Shown: one piece after another, positions 16,667-25,063 of the stretch
How the letters are laid out: each line of letters starts with the position of its first letter
How positions within the stretch are numbered: position 1 is the stretch's first letter
Assembly: GCA_015061245.1 (NCBI GenBank)
Contig: SUWY01000018.1
Coordinates: 1-42,669 of the forward strand
Reading direction: 5' to 3'
Length of the DNA stretch: 42,669 nt
DNA from: Bacteroidales bacterium
GTDB lineage: Bacteria > Bacteroidota > Bacteroidia > Bacteroidales > Marinifilaceae
Made by a program: the position numbers and the translations under genes
The notes under the pieces: model-generated
Seen by the model: only the letters and a program-made list of their open reading frames with translations
What the model was told of the DNA's origin: nothing
Database searches by the model: none

Positions 16667-18346
16667 TTGCGTTACTATGTCGCACTTTAAAAGTTCGCCA
16701 TTGGGGGCATATCCCAATGGTTGTGCGCATACGCTTCGGCTATAACTTGTTCCCTCGGGCAGAGCTCCATTGTGTGTAAAGAACCAATCTTTACCCTTGA
16801 ATGTTACAACTGCCGGGTGGGTAGTGTTACAGTTTCCTGCCATCTCAGAAAGAATACCTTTGTATTCGTATGGACCGTCAATATTCTTGCTCATAGCATA
16901 GCCAATCTTCTCCGGCCACCCCTCAGCAAATGTTAGGTAGTACCAATCGCCATGTTTGTGCACCCATGGAGCTTCGGTAAATGTGGTTCCTGCAATAGGA
17001 ATTTCACGCACCTCACCATCAATCTCAACCATATTCTCTTTCAACTTTGTAATAAAGCACTTTCCATTTCCCCACAGAATCCACGCCTGTCCATCTTGGT
17101 CAATAGTAACGAATGGGTCGATACATGCCCATGAGTGTGTGGTGCCGGGGCAGTCTTGAGTGGTTAAAAGTTGTTTGCCAATTGCATCCTTAAATGGTCC
17201 GTATGGCGAATCGGCAACAGCTACTCCAATTCCGCACCAGTTTGTACTTACATAGAAGTACCATTTACCATTGCGCTCAATTACATGACCTGCGTATGCT
17301 GCGTGTGAGTTTTGCCACTTGAACTCATCAACATGAAGCGGGGTGGCGTGCTCGGTCCAATTTACCATATCCGTTGTAGAGTAGAGGTTCCACTCATACA
17401 TACGGTAGTTGCTTTGATTTCCCTGATAGTCGCATCCTGTATATAACCACAATGTGTCGCCCTTTACGTATGGGGCAGGGTCGGCACTATGTTTATGGGT
17501 AATGATTGGGTTTCCTGTTGCCCTCCATGAGTACAATTCATGGCGTCCCTTATCAATTGGGAATTGAATTTTATATGGATATGGAAAGTGCATTCCATAC
17601 ATAGTCAACCCCTCTTTTGTTGCCATATCTATTGCCATCTTACGCGCCTTGATAGCCTTTGCTTTATCCATATCGTAGTTTGCACACACCTCCGGATCTG
17701 TAAGCTGTAACAGAACTCCGTGCATAATATCGCCCGCAATCAGATTCTTGCCAATCTTGTACATGGTGTGTCCTGGAGTGTGACCGTATGCCTCAATAGC
17801 CTCAATTTTACATGGTAACTCATCGCTACTCTCAAATAGAATCATTTTGTCGCCATAGAGTTTTGCAATCTCTTGAAGTTTTGAAGCAGTTCCACCTTCT
17901 GCGTTGCTCCAGTAATCATATTCGCTTTTTGGAATGTAGAGTTTGGCGTTGGCAAATGTGGCCTCGCCCTTAATAACTAAACCTCCAATGTGGTCGCCAT
18001 GTAAGTGGGTTAATATTACATAGTTAATGTTGTATGGCTCAACTCCTGCACTCTTGATTCCCGGTAGTAACTGAGAGTTAGGGGCTCCCAATCCTGCATC
18101 AAAGAGGGTAATCTTACCATTGCTCTTTAGTAAAAAGGCGCTTACGGACGAGGGTACACCCTTCTCCAATTCCAGGTAGTCAACCAAGCTGTCATTTGCC
18201 TCTGGAAAGAGTGAAAGAGGCATTAAACGAGGTTCCAAATTGTCCTGAATAGGGATGATTTCAACACTATTGTTCTTTGTTGAGGTACAAGCTACTACAG
18301 TTAATAGTGTTACTATTGCTGTAAGGGCGATTCTCTGTATCTTCAT
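16643..18346 (-). CDS. MBL-fold hydrolase fused to a GH43 glycosidase (lipoprotein)
   Basis: One uninterrupted frame of 567 residues. A lipobox (VVAC, Cys20) suggests membrane anchoring. Residues about 40-258 are a complete metallo-beta-lactamase-fold hydrolase: HLHGDH (114-119), His193 in GHTPGH, Asp206 in AGDIMHG and His253 in GMHFP supply the two-zinc site. From about 278 the protein becomes a five-bladed GH43 glycosidase (xylosidase/arabinofuranosidase group) with all three acids: Asp289 in SADPAPYV, Asp410 in CIDPFV and Glu458 in FTEAPW. The join at about 258-278 lacks the usual MBL C-terminal tail and any GH43 signal peptide, as if an intergenic deletion had fused neighbouring genes. 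Both active sites look intact. Confidence 0.9.
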   Translation of the reverse strand: MKIQRIALTAIVTLLTVVACTSTKNNSVEIIPIQDNLEPRLMPLSLFPEANDSLVDYLELEKGVPSSVSAFLLKSNGKITLFDAGLGAPNSQLLPGIKSAGVEPYNINYVILTHLHGDHIGGLVIKGEATFANAKLYIPKSEYDYWSNAEGGTASKLQEIAKLYGDKMILFESSDELPCKIEAIEAYGHTPGHTMYKIGKNLIAGDIMHGVLLQLTDPEVCANYDMDKAKAIKARKMAIDMATKEGLTMYGMHFPYPYKIQFPIDKGRHELYSWRATGNPIITHKHSADPAPYVKGDTLWLYTGCDYQGNQSNYRMYEWNLYSTTDMVNWTEHATPLHVDEFKWQNSHAAYAGHVIERNGKWYFYVSTNWCGIGVAVADSPYGPFKDAIGKQLLTTQDCPGTTHSWACIDPFVTIDQDGQAWILWGNGKCFITKLKENMVEIDGEVREIPIAGTTFTEAPWVHKHGDWYYLTFAEGWPEKIGYAMSKNIDGPYEYKGILSEMAGNCNTTHPAVVTFKGKDWFFTHNGALPEGTSYSRSVCAQPLGYAPNGELLKCDIVTQLSIFNSY

Positions 18347-18369
18347 ATTTGTATCTTTATTCTTCTATG

Positions 18370-18377
18370 CAAAGTTA
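18370..18377 (-). promoter_or_regulatory. -7 box (TAACTTTG) for the MBL-GH43 fusion gene
   Basis: An exact TAnnTTTG on the minus strand, 23 bases before the ATG at 18346. It is divergent from the box at 18399. Confidence 0.55.
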
Positions 18378-18398
18378 GAAACTTTCCACAAATTCCTA

Positions 18399-18406
18399 TA
18401 ATTTTG
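18399..18406 (+). promoter_or_regulatory. -7 box (TAATTTTG) immediately before the MBL hydrolase gene
   Basis: An exact TAnnTTTG that ends five bases before the ATG at 18412, so the transcript start should coincide with or lie next to the start codon. Confidence 0.5.
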
Positions 18407-18411
18407 CATAT

Positions 18412-19257
18412 ATGAAGAGTAGTATAAAGATATATGTGTTGGTGGATAACTCTCCGGCTAATGATGAGGAGTTGCTTTGCGAGCATGGATTGTCGCTCTA
18501 TATTAAGAGTTGCCATGCAGCCATACTATGCGATATGGGAGCTTCAGGGGCTTTTGTCAAGAATGCGAAGCTTCTAAATGTAGAGTTGGAAAGTATAGAT
18601 TTTGCTTTTATCTCTCATGGACACTCAGATCATATTGGAGGGTTAAAAGATTTTTTTGAAAGCTATCCACAAAAACAGGTATATCTTTCGGATCATATTG
18701 CTAATAATTGTTACTCATCGGCAAGACGAGGATTTAAGCGTGATATAAGTCCGGATCATAAAGTAATGGAGATCCATGGTGATAACATTATTCCTTTGTC
18801 TCAAAGCCGCTGGATAACACCGCAAGTGGCTATTGTGCATGCGAATAGTACTACTTTTTCAACACCAAAAGGTAATGCTTTTCTCTATTGTAAAGAGCGA
18901 ACCTCAACAACCGATGTGCTTGATGATTTTTCACACGAGTATGCTTTGGCAATCAAAGTGGATAAAGGATTGGTAATAGTATCACCCTGTTCGCATTTGG
19001 GGGCTGCAAATGTAATTCGCTCATGTCGTGAATTCACTAAGGTAGATAGGGTTGTTGCATTTGTAGGAGGCTTGCACTTGGTTGATAGTGAAATTGTTAA
19101 TGATGAGGTTTCTCTGTGTGTAAAAGAGATTCAGAGTGTAGCTCCAAAGATAACCCTCTATACAGGACACTGTACAGGCGATATGGCTAAACAGGCACTT
19201 TTAGAGGAGTTATCTGATGTAAAATTCTTCAAAACAGGTGATATAATAACAATATGA
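18412..19257 (+). CDS. Cytoplasmic MBL-fold hydrolase
   Basis: The protein has 281 residues, no signal peptide, and the zinc motif SHGHSDHIGGL near residue 70. Further His/Cys motifs are PCSHLGAANV, VGGLHLVDSE and TLYTGHCTGD. It resembles the branch annotated as beta-ribofuranosylaminobenzene 5'-phosphate synthase-like, or 7,8-dihydropterin-utilising, hydrolases, but that name is weak evidence of function. Its stop overlaps the next start (ATGA at 19254-19257), so the two proteins are translationally coupled. Confidence 0.85.
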   Translation: MKSSIKIYVLVDNSPANDEELLCEHGLSLYIKSCHAAILCDMGASGAFVKNAKLLNVELESIDFAFISHGHSDHIGGLKDFFESYPQKQVYLSDHIANNCYSSARRGFKRDISPDHKVMEIHGDNIIPLSQSRWITPQVAIVHANSTTFSTPKGNAFLYCKERTSTTDVLDDFSHEYALAIKVDKGLVIVSPCSHLGAANVIRSCREFTKVDRVVAFVGGLHLVDSEIVNDEVSLCVKEIQSVAPKITLYTGHCTGDMAKQALLEELSDVKFFKTGDIITI

Positions 19258-20285
19258 AACTCTATATCAAAAGATTTTCTGAACTTACAACCGATGAGTT
19301 GTATGCGTTGCTTCAGGTAAGAAGCGAGGTTTTCGTTGTTGAGCAGAATTGTGTATATCAGGATCTGGACTATCATGATCAGGTCTCAATTCACTTGTGG
19401 CTTGCAGACTCCGATGGTAAAATTCTTTCAATGGCCCGTGTCTGTCCTGCCGGCGTACACATGGAGCAAATCTCCATAGGTAGAGTAATTACCACAGTGC
19501 GTGGCAAAGGTTATGGCCTTCGTATTATGCGCGAGGCAATAGGAGTGGCAAAACGCTACTTTGAAGCAGAAACAATTGATATCGAGGCACAAGAGTATGC
19601 AAAACCATTTTACGAAATGGTAGGCTTTGAACAATCTTCCCAGCCCTTTATCCTTGATGGCATTCCACATATTAAAATGAGTTATAATTTTACTCAAGGA
19701 GTACATGTTCGAAAGGCCGATTTGGGCGATGTTACTCTTATTGCCGATGTGGTTTGTGCTGCACTTGGTGAGGAACTTGCAGAGAAACTACGTGGAGGTA
19801 TGGGAATGTCGCTTATGGAGAAGGTGGTGGCTCAACCCGATACGGTTTACAGCTATAAAAACACTCTGGTTGCAGAGATAAATGGAGTATCGGTTGGAGC
19901 TATAATCGGATATGACGGTGCGAAGATGTGGGAACTGCGTAAACCTACATTCGCTCTTATAGAAAAAGTTACCGGAACCGCACCTCAACTTGAAGAGGAG
20001 ACAGGTCCCGGTGAATTCTATTTAGACTCATTGGCAGTATTACCTGAATATCAGGGGCAGGGTATTGGTGCTACCTTAATAAGCGAGGCCTCAAAACAGG
20101 CCTTTGCCAAAGGTTTCAAGCGTGTCGCCCTTTTGGTCGATTTGGCTAATCCTAATGCAGAGCGTTTATATGCACGTCTTGGTTTCCATCGGGATAAGCC
20201 AGTAACCCTGTTAGGGCATGAGATGTATCACATGGTGTTAGAAGGTCCACTTTGCACATCGCTGATAGAGACCATGTTTTACTGA
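19254..20285 (+). CDS. Tandem GNAT: ElaA-like domain fused to a second acetyltransferase domain
   Basis: The protein has 343 residues. Residues 1-150 resemble ElaA (FSELTTDELYALLQVRSEVF, VVEQNCVYQDLDYHD, IGRVITTVRGKGYG). Residues about 155-340 form a second GNAT domain with its own acetyl-CoA loop, LPEYQGQGIGATLI, and ANPNAERLYARLGF. Separate GNATs of both types exist in other bacteria; here they form one chain. The start overlaps the MBL gene stop by four bases. Substrates are unknown; the pairing suggests a shared metabolite-modification or repair role, which is inference. Confidence 0.88.
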   Translation: MKLYIKRFSELTTDELYALLQVRSEVFVVEQNCVYQDLDYHDQVSIHLWLADSDGKILSMARVCPAGVHMEQISIGRVITTVRGKGYGLRIMREAIGVAKRYFEAETIDIEAQEYAKPFYEMVGFEQSSQPFILDGIPHIKMSYNFTQGVHVRKADLGDVTLIADVVCAALGEELAEKLRGGMGMSLMEKVVAQPDTVYSYKNTLVAEINGVSVGAIIGYDGAKMWELRKPTFALIEKVTGTAPQLEEETGPGEFYLDSLAVLPEYQGQGIGATLISEASKQAFAKGFKRVALLVDLANPNAERLYARLGFHRDKPVTLLGHEMYHMVLEGPLCTSLIETMFY

Positions 20286-20407
20286 AATCTTTTGAGTGTC
20301 CCGAATAGGTAAGACCACCAAAAATTGCATTTGTTAAAGAATATTAAATATTGCAACTTGAATTATTTTGATTTACCAATATAACCCTTATTATATAATA
20401 GAAATGT

Positions 20408-20415
20408 TATATTTG
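20408..20415 (+). promoter_or_regulatory. -7 box (TATATTTG) for the fimbrillin-like operon
   Basis: An exact TAnnTTTG, 16 bases before the first possible ATG at 20432. The -33 region does not have a clear TTTG at 19 bases. Confidence 0.55.
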
Positions 20416-20431
20416 CAATTTTAATAATGAT

Positions 20432-21895
20432 ATGACTATGATGATACGTTTAGGTCGTTTTATCTATACTTTTATTATGTTGTGTGGGGTTTTTGCGACT
20501 TCATTAATCTCTTCCTGTCAAGACAATTTCAAATTTCAATCCCAGAATAGTAAAGCCAATGAGATACACTTTTCTGCAGAGAGTGTTGCTATGAACGAGT
20601 CTCGTTCTCAGAAATGTGATTTTTTGGGAATGTTGGGTAGTGATTCATTGTTTATTACAGTTAAAGAGGAACTTAACGATAATTCATTTACCTCTATTCA
20701 AGATAATTATAGCAGAGGAACATACGGAAATAATGATTTCACTAAGTTTAATATAACCGCTTATACTGATGATGGTCAACTATATATTGATGACCAGACA
20801 TTAGAGAGGGTTAGTGATGATTGGGATTACAGTCCAAAATTGTATTGGTTAAAGAATAACTCACTACACTTCTTCTCTTATGCATGGAGTGTAGGTGAAA
20901 AACCCATAGAACCTCTCTTTTCAATAGCAAATGGGGTGTATAGAGCATCATTCAATTACACTTTACCTACTCCTACTTCTGAGAAAAATGATGCGGAAAA
21001 GCAACCGGATATAATTGTTGCTGTTATGCCGGAGAAGTCTAAGAGCGATGGCGAAGTACAGTTGCAATTCTATCATGCTTTGTCTGCTATCCAGTTCAAA
21101 TTGGGAGAAATGTCGGAAGATTTTGAAGTATCAAAGGCTATAGTCTCATTGGTAGATGTATGTTCTGAAGGAAGTTGTTCATTACAACATCCAATCTCTA
21201 ATAATAGAGTATGTGCGTGGGATTATCCAACAACAACCCCTGTTGCTACATATACCGAAACAATATTTGAGAGTAATGATAATGTCGTTGCCGGTGATAG
21301 TGAGAATTTCATGATGATACCACAGAGTTTGGAGGGTAGTACAGCATCATTAAAGATTTCACTACTTGTTGGAGAAAAATTATATGAATATGAAAAACCA
21401 TTGAAAGATTTAAACGAACAATGGAGACCAAACTATAGGTATATCTACACCTTCTCGGTAACCAAAGAGTCGGTAGAGGTAAGTGTCGATGATAATTATA
21501 CAGTTGATGTAAAAGATAATGTAAAGATTCAGAATGTCGGTTATTCTTTATCATACATAAGAGCGGCAATTATTGGATATTGGTCTGTAATAAATAGTGA
21601 TGGAGTTGAGGAGATTGTAGCTTCTTGGGATATTGATGATGCAACAACAGGTACGTTAGTTAAACCTGCAGATTGGGATTTGTATTGGGAGGAGAAGAAT
21701 GGAATCTATTACCACCTGACTCCGATTACTCCCGGTAATTATACCGATGTGCCGTTATTTACCACATACACATTGACAAAGACAACCGGTCCTGTAAATG
21801 GATCGAAGTTAAACATTCATATAGTGACTCAGGCAATAGATGCAGATGGTAATATTGCAAAAACAAATTGGCCTGATGCACCGATGTGGGAGTAG
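20432..21895 (+). CDS. Fimbrillin-family (Mfa-like) lipoprotein
   Basis: The protein has 487 residues with a signal ending in lipobox ISSC (Cys29). The overall plan is that of Bacteroidales fimbrillins: a lipidated N-terminus followed by two transthyretin-like beta domains. YWLKNNSLHFFSYAW, QLQFYHALSAIQFKL and YTFSVTKESVEVSVDD are the recurrent fimbrillin landmarks. The start could also be ATG 20438 or 20441. It is followed after six bases by the beta-helix protein, so both are made from one transcript. It is likely a surface pilus subunit or an anchored adhesin base. Confidence 0.85.
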   Translation: MTMMIRLGRFIYTFIMLCGVFATSLISSCQDNFKFQSQNSKANEIHFSAESVAMNESRSQKCDFLGMLGSDSLFITVKEELNDNSFTSIQDNYSRGTYGNNDFTKFNITAYTDDGQLYIDDQTLERVSDDWDYSPKLYWLKNNSLHFFSYAWSVGEKPIEPLFSIANGVYRASFNYTLPTPTSEKNDAEKQPDIIVAVMPEKSKSDGEVQLQFYHALSAIQFKLGEMSEDFEVSKAIVSLVDVCSEGSCSLQHPISNNRVCAWDYPTTTPVATYTETIFESNDNVVAGDSENFMMIPQSLEGSTASLKISLLVGEKLYEYEKPLKDLNEQWRPNYRYIYTFSVTKESVEVSVDDNYTVDVKDNVKIQNVGYSLSYIRAAIIGYWSVINSDGVEEIVASWDIDDATTGTLVKPADWDLYWEEKNGIYYHLTPITPGNYTDVPLFTTYTLTKTTGPVNGSKLNIHIVTQAIDADGNIAKTNWPDAPMWE

Positions 21896-21901
21896 TTGAT
21901 T

Positions 21902-24900
21902 ATGAAGAGTTATACAAAGTATCTTATAATAGTTTTGGCATTATTGTTTTGTGATACATTAAATGCACAATTGCCAACTCAGGGTAAGTGGGGAACATAT
22001 AAAGGAGTTGTTGATGCTCCTTCCGGTGAGACAGTTATTGAGCTTACCGGAGATGTAGAGATGCACGGCGTTATTCGTATTTTGGCTGGTTCAACGCTAA
22101 AGATTGTCAGTAAGAAGGATGTTACCATAAAGAATGTTAATGTTATGAATCCTTCTGAAAACTACAATAATCCGGGGCGTTCCAGATTCTTTACAAATCG
22201 TGGAGTGTTAATTATAGAGGGACAGGATGGTGCTACCATAACTCTTGATGGAGGAGCGGCTTATTCATGGAGTGATTATACTTTAACACCTGGTGCCAAT
22301 TCTCGAAAACTTTCAGAGATGATAGCCAATGAGGGAACTCTTAGGTTTAAAAATGTTACTATTCAGGATGTAAATACCGATGATCCCGAGATTTCGGATA
22401 ATGGCGGTGCGTTTTTGATATCCAATGCAGCTACATTAGGAACTACTGTGTTGGAGAATTGTACAATTCAACGCTGTTACGCCCCATTGGGAAGTGCCAT
22501 AATGATAGGAGCACAAACCAACTCGGTTAGCTATACCCCGGAAGATCACAAGGTAGAATTAATAAATTCATTAATCCAACATTGTGTTTCAGGCAGATCT
22601 ACTGGAAGTAATTCGGGAGGAACGATTAGAACATATGGTAATACAGTATCTAATCTATATCTAACCAATACAACCTTTAGTGAGAATTACGCAATGAGAA
22701 ATACCAAAATTACTAATACACTTACCGATGATGGTAACGGAGGTGCTCTGTTTTGGAATGCTCATGGAAGTGATTTTTATGAATCAATCTGTTATATTGA
22801 TGGGTGTAAATTCTTAAATAATAAATCAGATGATCGTGGAGGTGCAATAAAATCGCAAGGTTCTTTAAAGTTTGTAAATAATAAAACACTTCTTAAGGGG
22901 AATATGGCCCCTTACGGAGGAGGATTGTATATCGAGGGCTATCATGGTGGTGCAAATCAGGTGGAAGGCGCAAGTAATATTCAAGTAGATCTAAATGAGT
23001 TTCTTGAGTTACAAGATAATATCTCAATGCCGGCCTCTGCTACAGATATTGGTAATGGAGGTGGAATTGAGTTCTATTTCAGTAATGCAATGGATTTGAA
23101 CAAAGGGTCAAAGATTACAATCAATCTTGATGGCGCAATTATCAACGGTAATGTTGCTACTGGCAATGGAGGTGGTATCCATATTGAGAATGCTACCGAC
23201 CCACTAATGGAGTATGAAATTCTCATCAATCTGAACTACGGAGAGTTGACAAATAATTCTGCTGCCAATGGAGGTGGTGTATATATATCGAAGGGCGATG
23301 TTACTTCGAACAACATTGGTGGTAAAGTTCTGTTGGTTGATAATAATGTTGTGACCGATAATGGTGCGGGCATTTGTATTATTGATGGTGGAATGTATAT
23401 GGCCAATGGAACCATTTCCAATAACAAAATAACCGAAGATGGTAATGGAGCCGGAATATACGTCCTTCATGGTGATTTCACTATGGAAGATGGTGCTATA
23501 AGCTATAATACTACAAGTAAAAACGGTGGTGGTGTATATGTTGACGGTGGAAACTTTACCATGAATGATGGTACAATTAGTCAGAATAGCATAACACTTG
23601 ATGGCGGTGGAGCCTATGTTGTTGGAGGTGGTAGTTTTGAGATGAATGGAGGATCCATTATGTCAAATACCACTAATGGCGGAAATGGTGGTGGAGTGTA
23701 CCTTTCCGGAGGTGATTTTATTATAAATTCAGGTGCAGTTTCAGATAATGAAGCGTATAAGAATGGTGGCGCATTATATATAGTTGGTGGAGGTAGCTTG
23801 ACAATGGCAAGTGGCACTATTTCTCAAAATAGTACATCAACCGGAGATGGTGGAGGAATATATATCAATGGTGGTAATATTACCGTTACCGATGGATCTT
23901 TAATAGAGAATGTTTCCGGGGCAAATGGAGGAGGTGTATGTTTGTTGGATGGAACAGTAGAGATGGGAAATGGCCGTATAGCCAATAATAAATCAAGTGT
24001 ATATGGCGGAGGAGTGTACGTATATAATTCTGTGATAGACTCTCCGCAGACAGTTAATTTCAGTGGTGGTTCTTTGGTCGGAAATAGCTCTAAATATGGC
24101 GGAGGAGTGTGTGTTAACGGAAATATCTCTCTTATTATCGGTAATGTTGAGATTGCGGAGAATGTGGCAGAGAATGGAGGTGGTGCAACACTTCTAAATG
24201 GAGCATCGGTATTGTTCGGAAAGGGAGAGATTAAGAATAATCGCGCTTTAAAGAGTGGTAGTGCAGTGCTCACTTCTGCTTATCAAAAAGAGATTAATGA
24301 AGTGACAGGAATTGGTGGAGGAATATATTTAAGTGGTAATACAACTCTTACCTTTACAGAGATTGAGAGCATAGGACTATTTGGAAATTTTGCTGATAAT
24401 GGGGCAGATGAAATATTTGCCAATGGTAAAAATACTAGTGTTGATCTTCCTAATGTAAATCATATGGCTTTGACAGGTTATCCCGGTGCCAGTAATTTGA
24501 AATGGATGGAGGATTATATCACTAATGATATTAATTACGATAAAGGAACCAAAATTAAAGGTGATATTTGGGATTACGATAAGACAAACAAACGATACAG
24601 AGATGCAGAAGCTCCCTTTGAGGTTATAGCATCTACCATTGATGACTCTCATATCTATACAAATTATCTCTGTTTGGCAATTGGTTACGAGATTCTATAC
24701 ATTACAATTATTAAGAAGGGTTTGGCTAAGGGTGAGAGCGCTATATTTAACCTTAAGCGAGGAGAGCAGAACAATTTTAATATAATAATGACAGGAGATG
24801 GCTCTGCTAGTGTTAAAAAGATGGTTGCTGTAACTGTTGGTGATTGGACTGTGTCTGAGATTGGTTGGAGTTGGACATATACTGCTGATAAAACATCAAT

Positions 24901-25024
24901 AACTAAAAATATTGCTTCAGAGGCTAATAGAGTGTTTGAGTTTACAAATGTCAAAAAAGACCATACTACACTCCCAATGAACGATGAGGCTATTAAGATA
25001 AATGTAATGGGAGGAATAATATAA
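21902..25024 (+). CDS. Secreted right-handed beta-helix surface protein with C-terminal SpaA/prealbumin-like domain
   Basis: The protein has 1040 residues with a signal peptide ending in LNAQ (about residue 23). Residues about 120-820 are dozens of imperfect coils of roughly 20-30 residues with the recurring core GGGVYV, GNFTMNDGTIS and xNTTxNGG, a parallel beta-helix like that of polymorphic adhesins. The last 110 residues (AIFNLKRGEQNNFNIIMTG, VGDWTVSEIGWSWTY, NRVFEFTNVKK) resemble the prealbumin-like modules of SpaA-type surface proteins. There is no sorting signal such as a type IX CTD or LPXTG that I can identify. I start at ATG 21902, six bases after the fimbrillin stop. It is probably a large adhesin or pilus-associated protein. 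Confidence 0.85.
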   Translation: MKSYTKYLIIVLALLFCDTLNAQLPTQGKWGTYKGVVDAPSGETVIELTGDVEMHGVIRILAGSTLKIVSKKDVTIKNVNVMNPSENYNNPGRSRFFTNRGVLIIEGQDGATITLDGGAAYSWSDYTLTPGANSRKLSEMIANEGTLRFKNVTIQDVNTDDPEISDNGGAFLISNAATLGTTVLENCTIQRCYAPLGSAIMIGAQTNSVSYTPEDHKVELINSLIQHCVSGRSTGSNSGGTIRTYGNTVSNLYLTNTTFSENYAMRNTKITNTLTDDGNGGALFWNAHGSDFYESICYIDGCKFLNNKSDDRGGAIKSQGSLKFVNNKTLLKGNMAPYGGGLYIEGYHGGANQVEGASNIQVDLNEFLELQDNISMPASATDIGNGGGIEFYFSNAMDLNKGSKITINLDGAIINGNVATGNGGGIHIENATDPLMEYEILINLNYGELTNNSAANGGGVYISKGDVTSNNIGGKVLLVDNNVVTDNGAGICIIDGGMYMANGTISNNKITEDGNGAGIYVLHGDFTMEDGAISYNTTSKNGGGVYVDGGNFTMNDGTISQNSITLDGGGAYVVGGGSFEMNGGSIMSNTTNGGNGGGVYLSGGDFIINSGAVSDNEAYKNGGALYIVGGGSLTMASGTISQNSTSTGDGGGIYINGGNITVTDGSLIENVSGANGGGVCLLDGTVEMGNGRIANNKSSVYGGGVYVYNSVIDSPQTVNFSGGSLVGNSSKYGGGVCVNGNISLIIGNVEIAENVAENGGGATLLNGASVLFGKGEIKNNRALKSGSAVLTSAYQKEINEVTGIGGGIYLSGNTTLTFTEIESIGLFGNFADNGADEIFANGKNTSVDLPNVNHMALTGYPGASNLKWMEDYITNDINYDKGTKIKGDIWDYDKTNKRYRDAEAPFEVIASTIDDSHIYTNYLCLAIGYEILYITIIKKGLAKGESAIFNLKRGEQNNFNIIMTGDGSASVKKMVAVTVGDWTVSEIGWSWTYTADKTSITKNIASEANRVFEFTNVKKDHTTLPMNDEAIKINVMGGII

Positions 25025-25057
25025 AAAATGATGGCGACCATCACGGGTCGCCATCAT
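25023..25057 (-). terminator. Intrinsic terminator of the tricorn-like protease gene
   Basis: A perfect 12-bp stem (25028-25039 with 25046-25057) encloses a six-base loop. On the minus strand it is followed by a run of six T residues, as expected for leftward termination. It may also slow rightward transcription from the beta-helix gene. Confidence 0.85.
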
Positions 25058-25063
25058 TGCTGT

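Noticed and set aside
22600-24300. Repetitive DNA in the beta-helix gene as a CRISPR-like or tandem repeat array, and long minus-strand open frames there
   Set aside because: The repeats are degenerate at DNA level and follow protein coils (GGGVYV...); the minus-strand frames are low-complexity shadows caused by GGTGG-type codons.
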